A stretch of 64,000 nucleotides of DNA, taken from positions 10,278,001 to 10,342,000 of the forward strand of contig NC_089858.1 in assembly GCF_036373705.1 (NCBI RefSeq), read 5' to 3'. Source of the DNA: Amia ocellicauda. Taxonomy: Eukaryota > Chordata > Actinopteri > Amiiformes > Amiidae. Position 1 is the first letter of the stretch. Every line of letters begins with the position of its first letter. The position numbers were made by a program, and so were the translations under genes. Below the pieces are notes generated by a model. It searched no databases. It was not told where the DNA came from and saw nothing but the letters and a program-made list of their open reading frames with translations. This document shows, one piece after another, positions 52,673 to 64,000 of this stretch.

Positions 52673-55600
52673 ATAGAAACTTAAACCACAACCAGCTTGG
52701 TTTGGTTGCAGTTCTACCCAGGAGAATCTCAGATTCTACATCTTCTAAACACAGAGATTGTAGACGGAGAACCAATAGTGAACCACAAGTAATTCTCAAT
52801 TATATATGTGAATCATCAGTGTAAGACACCAGAAAGCTTCAAGGGAAATTACGATTTTTTAAACAATTGCTACATTTGCAATATCACGGGTATCAAAGAA
52901 AATGTAAACTAGTGCAGAGCATGTGTTGTTGATATGTCTACAGGCCTAATTTTGATTAAAACCCCAAATGTGTCTTTATTTTTTCTGACAGCAAGAAATC
53001 AAAACAAAATGCCATCGGCACACTAAAACAAACCAGAAACAGCTTAATTACTTTCACGAGCCTTCTGCAAATTGAATGTGTTCAGTCCATGTGGAATCTC
53101 TATAAATCAACGTTCCTTCTTTGTCTCCCCTCCGCATCCATTACATAAAACCATGCTTCATCAGAAGTGTCTAATCTGAAACGTTCTGCCTCTTTCATAT
53201 TGTAATGTAATATCATAATGCTTTTCACGCACTGTACAACAGCCAACAAGCCAAAGAAAAGTACAGATTATGCAATTAATGTAATGGTCCCTCAAAAACT
53301 GCTCTACATCCAGAACAAACACCTATACATGTAAACTTACTAATTGCACAATGTTTTTATTCACTTCTGAAATAACTTTGACTAACACACCTACTTGTGT
53401 TGCATCAGTATCTTCCATATTATTGTCATCCAGTGACATAGAATTTGAACTATTGCTTATCCAATGTAGGTTTATTTAAAGACCTCAAATTAGTTTTTAT
53501 TATGGGCATTGCATTGTATTGGTTTGTAACCTTTCATTACAAAATACGATGGCTTCCTCTTGCACCTCTCCTTGCACTGGATTAGCCTCAATTTGCTTTG
53601 CCACAGAGTGCTCTGTTTAGGTTTTGAAGGAGTCTGTCTTTAGGCCTTCATTGACATTTGCTTTTGGTTCTGGATGGAAACCCTTTTCTATTTTAAACAA
53701 GAGCATTGGTCCCAACTAATCTTAAAATTTACCTCGCAGGCAGTCAATGGAAGGAAGTGTTAGCCTTTGCATTTGGATGGATATGGGCGGACAATCTCAG
53801 TGTATTTGTCTTTCCAATTAGCCCTAACATTACTCCAACCTTCAGCTGATTATTTATCAGTCGCTCAAAAACTCTACATTGTCAGCTGACTAGCTGCTAA
53901 AGAAGAGTAACCAATAACTTTGAGGCGAGAAATTAATATTTGTCTTGTTATTTTTTTCACAGGACCTTATGTTTACTTTTACGTTTACAAAATGAAAGTT
54001 ATGCTCAAGTCATTTTTTGTCTTTTGGGTTGTTGTTGGGTTGTTGTTTTTTTGTTGGGAGGGTTGGCAGAGGGGGCGGGAGCATTTCATTTGAATTTCTA
54101 GAAGAGCGTTCTGCACGAATGAATGTTAATGAAACCCGAGGCATGTTAGTGATATTACAGGATTGGTTTCCAACTTAAATCAAGGATCTTACTTGTTTCA
54201 ACAATGGGATCAATGGATGCCTCATTAGGTGTTATTTTAATTCTATCTATCACATTGAAGTAGTGTGTTACCTACTCATGTACACTCCTGGGGATTTACT
54301 TTTGTTTGCATCCTATAGAGGCTGTAACCAGAACCATTTGTAACTGCTTTCATAAACACTACAGGTATCATTTGTTTTCTACAGGTGTCAGCAAACCGTG
54401 ACATTTCAGCCTAGTGCTATTGCTTTTATTTTGTGTGCCTTCTCGAACGCAGCAGTGCGACTCATAAGAGAGCACTTCAAGAGGTGTAATAAAAGAAGTG
54501 CAATGTACACATTCCTTTATCCATCCTCAGATACCTTGATGAATGAAACAAGCCAGCTGCTGACAGCTGTGTGCAGGGAGTGTTTGTACAGGAGTAAAGA
54601 AAGCAAAGACCCTCCCTCCTGAGCTGCTGTTTGTTTTGGATCCTGACCAGATCTTCATTACTCTGTATGAGATACAGTCTTCAAAACTATTTATGTCCCA
54701 AGCACAATATTCGTGCGAGTTTCAGGCCCTTATTTTTTTTATTTTCTTATTTTTTTTAATTTAACTTGGAGCTCAGCAGTGTCATATATGGCATTGTTTG
54801 TTGAATTTTCAGCTATGATTCATCGCATTCAGATCAGCGAAAAATAATAAACTTTGTCGGACTGTTATGGGTAGAATCCATGTGGAATTCCACTAAACAA
54901 TACATCTTCCATTCATCTAGGACATGCAAATGACCAGCACGTGTTTAATCAAAAAAGGCACTATCTTTGTAACTGGCCTCTCCTTTTATTGCCTTGTAAA
55001 TTGTGAAGTTCACAGTTCATGCCTGCTCTCCTGCTTTTAATACATCTATAATGCACATTGAAATGTATTCACTAGGATTTTTTTTTTTTAAATAACGTTT
55101 GTTTGTACAACTCTACTTCTTTATGATCAAGCATGATTGTAAACTCAGATATACAGTGTTAAGCTTTGAGGGAAGAAAATACATAGTTTCAAAGTACTGG
55201 ATCAATATCAAAGGGTCATATGGAAATATGTGATGTTCTACATTTGCTTACCAACTGGAAATAATGTCAATAATGTGCAAGTACTTTTGTGTGTGTTTGA
55301 GTAAGATTTCCAGTGTTGGATTATATATTTTGCCTTTGTCTTCAGAGATTACGCTATGCTGTGGGTCTATTTCCATTCTGTGGGGGATGCAGGCAGTTAT
55401 AAAGTAAGATTGTGATCATGGGCTTATTTAATTAAATACCTACAGGTCATATCGTGGTGGGTAAAACTTCACTCCAGGGGATGTGTGTGTCATTGAAGGA
55501 GTGTGTGTGTTTTTCTTCTGTACACCATCAAACTACGATCCAAGACATATTGCTGAATTGTGGCTTTGGGGAAACGATTTATCTTTATCTTCCTGCCTTG

Positions 55601-56127
55601 TGGTCTAATGTGGGTAGACATAGGAAAGCTTATGGCCGAAGCTTAGTTGATATATATATATTGATTCTTTTTTTTTTTTCTTTTTACTGATGGCATTTTA
55701 ATGCAGTTGTTTGTGGTTGAGGTTATACTTTCAGTGCACGAGTGGGGGTGGAAGCTGGTGGCTGGGTTAAATTCTTTGCCAGTGTGCTCATCTAAAAATT
55801 TTTTTTCTGAAGAAGCAATGTACACTGCTACGATACTCCTTTGGTGGTAGACATTTGCCTACTCTCCCCGTGCAGTGGTTGGATTGAGTTTCGTGCTGCT
55901 GTCAAGGTGGTTTAGCCTTTCCCAGAATCTCTGGTTTCTGTATTCCTGGCTGCCTAAACCTCTGCAGTCATTCAGAACACTCTGGCTTTCCCAAATCCCA
56001 GCATCTACAGAGATGTGCTTTTCCACAAACCAGTTCTGCTTCAGCCTTTTTCAGGGTTTTGTTCAGTTTTTTTTTCACCTTTTTACTATTCTTTTCTATT
56101 CTTTCCGTCATCTCATTCCTCTGCCAG

Positions 56128-56256
56128 GTGCCTTTTCCTAATCCGCCACATCTTGAGATTGAATTTCCTTTGGAAGCCCTTCTCTGGGTGTTCTTGGGCA
56201 TCTTCATCACTGCCTGTTTTTGTGCTTGCTGTGTTCTGGGCATCAGTACCGGCGTT
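56128..56256 (+). other. Candidate exon encoding a membrane-like segment, unassigned (129 nt)
   Basis: Acceptor CTCTGCCAG and donor GTAAGT flank exactly 43 codons in phase 0. The frame begins VPFPNPPHLEIEFPLEALLW and continues into a hydrophobic, cysteine-rich stretch (VFLGIFITACFCACCVLG) that looks like a transmembrane helix. However, the minus strand is also open here and reads as a basic protein (KMWRIRKRH), which could be a decayed retroelement frame. I recognise no family on either strand. Confidence 0.25.
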
Positions 56257-57833
56257 GTAAGTCATGGTCATTTGTTTCACAGCACGGTAAAGATTCATCT
56301 GGTTATCTCATTCGATGGGTTTTTCGTGTATCAACTTCTGTGTTGCACCTGCTTTGAGTGTTGGGTCTGGTTAGCTCCACATCTTTTAATCAAAGGATAG
56401 GATTGAATTTGAAACTTATAAGATGGTATTGATGGAGCATTTTTTTTCTATTCTTTTATTTTGGTAGAGAATAGGATTCATTTCGTATCTGTACACATAC
56501 TGCTCAGCTGGACAGCTCTGATTTCAGTCTCTTTTCCAGGTTTCTATGGTTCACAGCTCACTTATTGCTTTTTCTATCAGGAAACTAATTACAGCAGCAA
56601 ACTATCCATCATTTGTGGTCCATTGTTTATATTGCCTCTGATTCTGTGAATGCCATCATCTTTTGTCAGAATCTACAACAGAATACAGCAAAACACTCTC
56701 TATTGCATCTTTTCAAGCAGTCTTTGAAGAAAATGCTCAGTATAGCTATTTCTTCTGACAAACAGTCTCTGAGGTTTACTGTATGTATGCCTGTACCTGG
56801 CTGTTCCAGCAAAATAGGTAGTTTGTACTCAAGTACTCAATACTTACATTTGTTTTTTAAAAATGTATTTTTGCTGTTGTACAGTTTTATTTATCCAAAC
56901 CTTTTTCACTAACTAAGCCCAAATCTCAAGCAAAGCAATTAAAAACAAATAATTTGTTACTGAAACAATTTTTTAAAAGGTAACATCACTTCTAAGCAGA
57001 CCACTTAAATTCGGGCCATCCCCCAAAGTTGCTCGTTATAAATCAAAGCACAGGACAGTGTGGGATGGTAAAATCCTGTTTACTGCAGTCACCTACACCA
57101 CACAGCTGTTGGTAGGAAGCAGTTATGTTTTAGACACAAGGAAGTCGAATGCTCAGTCATTTGTAAATACACAATGCTCACTGAGTTTTGGCAAGGAACT
57201 AAGATGATTTAATTGTATAAAACCATTGTCTGGAAACATCTTTCCACCATCAGGTGTTATATGAAGAAATATTTTATGAATGAGATCTCTTTCCACTTCA
57301 CATGGTTCCAGAGAGTTTATGCTGCCTTGTCACGATTCATAATTTTCCTTAACATTAATGTCAGTACCACATGTAAGGTTTTAGAGTCCTCCTCATTGCC
57401 TTCTAATTATCTTCAGCATAATCATGAATGCACCCTTTGTCATTTTCTGGTAGAAGCTTTCAATTTTTGATGTAGTATTTTGGAAGTGAACCCAGTGTCG
57501 CCCCATTGTCTTTGGTTTTTACCAAAGCTATTGGCTTCTGATGTGGCTTATTTCTGATTGGTTGCCATTTTTGTAGTGCCAGTTAGCAGTGAGTAAATCT
57601 CATAATGTTAACTCCAGATTACCAGTGTTACGCACAAATAGACAGGAGAAAAAAGCAATGAAGGCACATAACCCTGGATGACTTTATTTTTAATGTCAAT
57701 GAGGCACAGAGGCAAATGAAGAGGTTAAGATTTAGATTTATTATCATTAAACCAATTGGACTCCACTCCCTTGGATGTGCATAGCTTAGACCACAAGCTG
57801 AACATTTTCCTTGCTGTTGACTGTCTTTGACAG

Positions 57834-57942
57834 GAAGACTGAGTCCTGTCCTCTCAGAGATACTGGCCGAGGAACAGTGTCAATGGAAGACAGCAGGATG
57901 GGACAGTTCCAAGAAAAAGGAGATGGAGGGCAGATGAGACAG
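57834..57942 (+). other. Candidate exon, unassigned (109 nt)
   Basis: Acceptor TTTGACAG and donor GTAAGTAC are both strong. One frame is open throughout. Another frame, which continues the phase of the candidate exon at 51955-52044, is open for 34 codons and then stops 8 bases before the donor. A protein-coding role is not established, and a spliced non-coding RNA is equally possible. Confidence 0.3.
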
Positions 57943-60900
57943 GTAAGTACAGTGTAGTATTTATAACACATGATCAGAGGGAGCAATGATAAGTTTATTG
58001 AAGGCTTGGCTTGTTCTCTATGCCTCTTGAAACTGCACCCAAGTGAGAATTCTGAACCAGCCATTACATTGCCAGACGAGTTGTCGAGTTGTTGTATTGT
58101 GTAACAGAGACTATCAGTGCTTTTTAAATGCACGGTGCTACAGCCCACATGATGGAACAGCAGGATGTATCTATTAGCAGTCTGTTATTTGGCATAGTAA
58201 TCTGTTGGCAATCTGGTGAGTAATGACTTGGTGGTGTGTGATGTATAATCAATGTGTTCAAAAATAAACTGGTCAAATATACACAAAGGTGAAGCAGTAA
58301 AAGCAGTAAATAAAAATACTATAACACATTACATCATCCACTATCAAAAAACACATGACTTATCACTACGTATGTCTCCTCATTAGTTTCCTCATTAAAG
58401 AAATTTGGGCACTGGTCTCCATTCCCAAGAGAAACTGAGTGAGTTTACAGATATGCAAACAAGTCTGTTTCTTTGTGCCTCTTGAAGTTTGCATCTGAAG
58501 TAGAATGTGACACCTCGGCCCTCTTAGCTGTAAAGCGTGACTATGAAGTCTAGGAAGTACATTATTGGTGGGTGGAAGTGACATGTACTACACACATTCT
58601 ATATATTCGTGTCATTTCATACAATGTTTTTGAATATTGAAATTGATATTGATATAAATATGAACTGATACTTCAAATTATATGCATGAAACATGGCACA
58701 GTGTTCTTGGTCTTATTCATGGAGGTGGAAAAACAACACATTTTTGTTTGCTTCCCCTTTCAAAACTTCTGATTCATCTTTTAAGGATGTTTGCTACATG
58801 AGGAAGCCCTGCTCAGTGAATCATTTCTGATGAATGTAACACATTAATACCAACAGCTGCTATAATGAATACAAACAATAAACACGTCAGGTTTCCTTGC
58901 AGAACTCTTTGCAGCCAGTGCTATCTTTCTGGCTTTGGCATTTCTCTTTGTTTTGACTCCTCAACACATTGTGAGAGTGATGCAATTGTGAAGGAAAAAA
59001 TAAAAAGTTCCTGTGTCCTTTCGTCCATGCTGTTGTTTAAAGAATGCCAAGACAACTTCGTCGGAGAATATCCAGGGTCCCGGTTTTATGTTCTGTAGAC
59101 AAATAAACAGAGCACTTCCATATTTGCTTTCATTGTTAGGATCTCGGCGTACATGGCCCAATTAGCACACTTGCGTTAATTGTGAATGCAGGGAGTTTGT
59201 GAATCAAAACTAAAATAACTTTGAGAAGAAAAATAAACTTTTGCGAATTTTTCCTGTGAGGAAACTTTTAGTTTACTATACGACATGTTTCTTAATAGTG
59301 CTAAAGTGTTCTGCGTTCTTTAAATAAACAACGGGGAGTTTTGCATATAGGGGCATGAAAGAATGCAGAGTTTCGGTGCTCTTCACACACATGTCAGCAA
59401 TTTGGCTGCCTTGTGTATTTTGGATTTAAAAAAAGCATTTCAAAGTAAACGAACGAAGGAAAATCTTATCCTGCTGGCAGCTGGGCTTCATAGTAAATTG
59501 CTTTCAGCTGATACACTGCATTTCAAACTTGCTTGGGTAATATCAAGTGATGCATTTCAATACTGAGAAAACAACATAGACAAAAATAAATAAAAGAAAC
59601 AAATGTTGGAAAGTTTCTGTGTTTATCCTTGACTTTACTCGGGTTCCCGTTGTACCATGCAGCTCTGCGCTGGAACTGTGGCTAATGCTTTGGGAAAGAT
59701 TTATCTAGTCTGGCCACAGCTTCCCTTGGCAATTCAATGATCATAACTATATATTTAAAAAAAAACTTGCATGTCTCACATGTTCTATAGAAATATATAA
59801 GCATGAAGTGGATATACGTAATATACATCTGACGCAGTGGCTATTGAGGAACAGTAACAGATTACATCAGAAATCTTTTATTCATCAGAACTAAGGAACC
59901 ATGAATGCTGGACATCTTGGGGAATGGGGTGAAATACATTCACTGCACACATTGTGAAGCAGTTACAGGTCTGTCCTATTATCTGCCTATAATGGTCTCC
60001 TTTTAGTGGTTACTTTCAACAGGTAATGATGCAACTTGTAGCACAGTGCTGTTGTTGTACATTTCTGGTTAATGAAAAAACAGCTCCCATCTTTTACCGG
60101 CTAGAAAAAGAGCAAATGTGAATACATTTGCACCATGAATAAATAATTGAAATTAAATTGAAAATTAAAATGAAAAGCCCTGTGATACAACCATCTTATT
60201 TTCTCTTTACAAAGGTATGCACACAAAAGTACTAGCAATCTGCCATCCATTTCACAAATCAGAGCCAAATCATCTTTACTTTTCCATAGATACGTAAGTA
60301 GAATTAAAGTCTCACAAGTTGTCAAATCTACCAACGAGAATTTGGGAAATCCGTCTATTAGATTGTTACAAGATCTTGGCAACCTTAATGCAAAAACAAA
60401 TAAATAACATAACATAATCTGTAATCTCTGGAAATACCCTCAATGTTTTGCCCTGCTACTTTATTATTATTATTTTGTTTGTGGTTGGGTTGTCTCTTTG
60501 TTAATGCATCCATATTTTATCCTCCTGCCTGCACAGCACAGGATTTCATAGTAGTCTACAAGATGGCAAAGTGAATATATACACCTTCAGCAGCCAGGCA
60601 GTCCAGAGCTCTGTCATTGGCTGTGTGGGGGGGCCTTCCCTGTGTTTAGTTAATGACTCTACATCCGGATTATGAGTAATGAGGGCCACCCTCCTCTCCT
60701 GCAGGAAGAGTCTGGCTAGCCCAGCTTGCACAGAAGCTAATAAGCAATTTGATTCAGACAGCTCTGCAGTCAAGGTCTCGGCGCAGAAGTGTGAAAGGTG
60801 CTGCTTGTGTTGGGCACTCAAGTGTAGCAGGCCCGGTAGTTGTATAATTGAAGAAATTAACACGGGCACCTGAAATGATCAGGAACCACTCAGGGAGCCG

Positions 60901-63698
60901 GCTGTCCCGGGGGGGGGGGACAATAACAACAGGCTTTTATGTTGAAATCGCTTCTACCTTCTGATATTCCACTCAGTGTGTTTTGAAGAGTTTGAATCTA
61001 TTTTTCCCTCAAAATGGGGGTGGAGAATTAAAAGACAACTGAAGAGAATAAAAAATTGTTTTGAATTCAGTCTTTCCAGAGGGATCCAAATGTGTGGCAC
61101 CAGCTAGTCTGTATTTGTACATATCTAGGGAAGGGCCCAACGCCAAAACAACTGCAGTCCTACACTAATGTTCTCATGAGACCTTCACCAGAGCTTACAC
61201 CTTACCAGTCTGCCTGCTGACCTTGAAAATTACATGAATAATTGGTTAATAGTTTAAAATACATCATTAGCGTACAGATTCTTATAACTGGCCTTTAGTC
61301 ATGCTAAATTGCACTCTATGAAGGCTGGATAGTATTTGAACATTTATTATCTTGCTCTGAAACTGCACTGCGTTAGTACTAGAACATTTATATTGGAATA
61401 ACAAAATATGCAAGTTATGTTTCTGTAGTATTTGTGTGTGTGCTTTGCATTGCACGTTGTTTCTACTGAAGTGACTTGGAGTTGTATTTCAGATGGCATG
61501 ACTTCAAATATTGGTATTGACTAGGGCTGGGATTCTTGCTATTGTTAGGGTTAGTTATGGGACTGGCCTTTTATTGGTGTAATACAATGGTGTATAGTGT
61601 CTTTCCATTTAGCACTGCCATATAGTGTCCAAGGACTGGATTTACTAAGGCTGCCATAATGAGGAAAATGTCCTCAGCTTTAATCTGTAGTTCTGTCTGA
61701 CTTTAATCTGAATACTTTTAGCTAACCAGCTAGAATACAGTTCACTTAGGTCAGTTCAAGAGCCTTTGAGTCTTTCTCTTACCCTCTGCCACATTTGTAC
61801 ACCAAATATCTTTCAGATGAAATAAATAAATACATGTTTTTATAATAAAATTACCTGTGGTGTTTGGTGCTTGTTGTACGAATCTGTTCAAAATTATTAC
61901 GAATACAATATATATACATATACATTTTATTTTTGATTATTCAAACTTTTATCTCTTCTAATGAAACTGAAACTTAAAAAAAAAAAAAACTTATCTGAGT
62001 CTGCTTGCACCTCTGGGGGTAAAAGTGCTTTACAGCTTCTCCCGTGCCGCCCAGGACCCTTTTCCAGACGGTTCACTAATAATTTCATTGATGTTTGCCA
62101 GTTGAGGCCAGTAATTAAGGACTTCCGTGAAGCAGTGCTCTGGATTTCAAGGGTTTTGAACCATCTGAGGTGCAAATTCCTGGAGCTATACCGCCGTGTT
62201 CTCGCTCAGGAGCTTATTTCCATAAAATAAAGTTACAATAATTCCTTAAGAGCTGATGTAACTCTAAACTAGGCAAGTGTATTTCAAAAGCTTGGTGAAT
62301 TATGAGGAAATGTACTTCAAAGGTCCTTTGAGAAGGGAAAAAAATATGAAATTGAGATAATATTAGTAATTCAAAGGCTAAGAACATTTTTATATATTGA
62401 AAAATAATATAAATCACTTCTTTTAGATATTTAACATTTAATTTGCATGGTGCTATGATATTTTTTTAAATATATTTTTTCCTTCTTCTTCAGAAATCCT
62501 GTTATTTCAGATTGTAAGACTCACATTGTCTGCCCACATTTGAGGTAGCAATTAAAAGCATTAAAAAGTACTTTAGACATTTGTGCCTCTTTCAGTCAGC
62601 AGATCTGAACATTCTACAAATAAGCTATTAATATTGAAGTAAAAATCCAGTTTCAAACAACTTAATTATTACAGATAAAAGTTTGTTAAGTGGATTTAGT
62701 GGTTAACTAAGTGGTAAATTAATTATAATAAAATGATGGAGCTTTGAAAATGGTATTAAACTCAAACTCAAATAAAAGTAATTTTAATATAAGTATATCA
62801 AAGGAAGCACTGTATAAAACTAAAGCAGAACTAAAGACGAGGTGCTGGGCTTAAATTTTTGAAAAAATATACATTTCACTATGATCTTATTTAAGATTGA
62901 AGAAAAAAATATTTATTTTCCATAAACGTTTGTAGAAATTAAATTTAAACAAACAGTGACATCATTCGAAGAGAAAAAAAAAAACACTGTTCCTTAAATA
63001 TTTTGTCAGTTGGTCCATTTTGAAACTCTTCTTTTCATGGTGTAGACAAGGTTGTTGTTTCTCAGGATTTGAGGGCTCAGGGATGTGTTCCTTGGGTGAG
63101 GCTCGGCTCCCAATCGTGCAGGACTTGCTGCCAATGCGACTGGAGTTGCCCTTACAAGGCTGACACCCAGACTGCCCCATTTCCTCAACCAATATTTTTC
63201 TTTCTCTAAGTCCTACGTTTGGTGTTTCAAATTCAGTGCTGTTTAATTGCGGCAAATGTGCTCATATGAGCCATTATATATTTCAAAATGGGGTAATAGT
63301 TCCTGCAGAGGGCTAAGGTTCGCAGAGCAAAACTGGTCATGAAAATGTCATTAACCTTTTTTTTTTTGTGGTACTTTGGCTCTGAAGATACTGTGAATGT
63401 GTGAAAGCAGGTCATGTTGAAAAATGTAATTAATTAACCTGGAGACCTAGAGAACTGAACATATCTGATCTTTGCCTTTTAAGTACAGCAGCTCATGAGG
63501 ATTGACCTAAAATTATACATTTACAGTTGAAGTTAAGGGAGAATGAAAGGAAATTAAAAGAAACTGGGCATGTCAGCCTGTTAGCCCCAGACTCTGTGTC
63601 CTTTACTGGAAGGTAGCAAGAGTAGCAAAACTGGGTAAAGTCTTCAACCTATAGAGCTAGCAGCAGGCACAATAATCCCCGAGACACTTTGAAACATA

Positions 63699-63701
<3 letters not shown>

Positions 63702-63791
<90 letters not shown>
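63702..63791. repeat. (TG)n microsatellite, 90 bp
   Basis: About 45 perfect TG units, the longest pure dinucleotide array in the window. Confidence 0.95.
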
Positions 63792-63792
<1 letters not shown>

Positions 63793-64000
63793 AATTATGC
63801 ACTGTTGCTGAAACAACATGTTTTTATTTTGTAGTTTTTGCTGTTATGCTATTTATGTCCATCCTGTATTTTGTCCAGTAATTATGTAGTGGAAGTTTTT
63901 AAGATTTGAATCTTAACATTTTCCCAGATTTTGTATTTGTTTGGTTGCTAGATAGTATAAATAGTGATGTTGTGTTAACATAATAAACACAAACTCTTTA

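Larger units (their letters stand above)
46511..64000. other. Gene-poor region downstream of NDUFA8
   Basis: No known protein-coding exon was recognised. In human the next gene here is TTLL11, same strand as NDUFA8; its long first coding exon was looked for and not found. The region holds (TA)n at 49342-49368 and 50614-50650, an (ATT)-rich tract at 52235-52287, a SINE at about 52510-52672, a GC-rich block at about 49610-49920, three splice-flanked candidate exons, and a (TG)n array at the right end. Much of the rest, for example 53530-53930, is unique sequence that could contain long-range regulatory elements. Confidence 0.55.

Noticed and set aside
62962..63255. 97-codon minus-strand frame near the right end
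   Set aside because: No recognised domain, no splice-site support that I could see, and low-complexity ends.
46511..64000. TTLL11, expected next to NDUFA8
   Set aside because: I looked for its long first coding exon and tubulin-ligase motifs on the + strand and found none, so no TTLL11 feature is called.

Overview
The window comes from a vertebrate nuclear genome, most likely a ray-finned fish. It holds spliced genes with GT-AG introns, long (ATT)n, (TA)n and (CA)n microsatellites, a Tc1/mariner transposon with a nearly intact transposase, and tRNA-derived SINE sequence with a tail of the kind found in fishes. I cannot fix the species. The SINE tail makes me think of non-teleost ray-finned fishes, but that is from memory only. 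There is no bacterial-type content, no CRISPR array and no tRNA or rRNA gene that I could recognise.

Four genes are well supported by exon-by-exon translation, with consistent splice phases. From left to right they are: the last two coding exons of RBM18 (+, 3203-3860); complete LHX6 (+, nine coding exons, 9587-24569, 375 aa); complete MORN5 (-, five coding exons, 42474-31055, 172 aa); and complete NDUFA8 (+, four coding exons, 43149-46361, 172 aa). Gene order and orientation match the human 9q33 block (RBM18-LHX6-MORN5-NDUFA8), so this is a conserved synteny segment. TTLL11, expected after NDUFA8, was not recognised; its first coding exon probably lies beyond 64 kb.

Regions: 1-3202 RBM18 intron; 3861 to about 5490 RBM18 3' UTR; 5.5-9.0 kb intergenic; about 9.0-28.2 kb LHX6 with its leader, an 8.3-kb central intron full of microsatellites, and a long 3' UTR; 28.2-31.05 kb the interval between convergent LHX6 and MORN5; 31.05-42.5 kb MORN5, whose introns hold a 1.2-kb Tc1 element, a rearranged LINE fragment with a 61-bp inverted repeat, and a small hAT-like element; 42.5-43.15 kb a compact divergent promoter between MORN5 and NDUFA8; 43.15-46.5 kb NDUFA8; 46.5-64 kb a gene-poor stretch with SINE sequence, microsatellites and a few splice-flanked candidate exons.

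The genes do not form one pathway. LHX6 is a LIM-homeodomain developmental regulator, NDUFA8 a complex I subunit, MORN5 a MORN-repeat protein and RBM18 an RNA-binding protein. The most informative regulatory observation is the MORN5/NDUFA8 divergent promoter: an RFX-type X-box lies next to MORN5, while NRF1-, YY1- and ERR-type motifs lie next to NDUFA8. I did not find a convincing wholly new system. The main oddities are a transposase with its third catalytic acidic residue changed, the LINE foldback, and the unassigned candidate exons.
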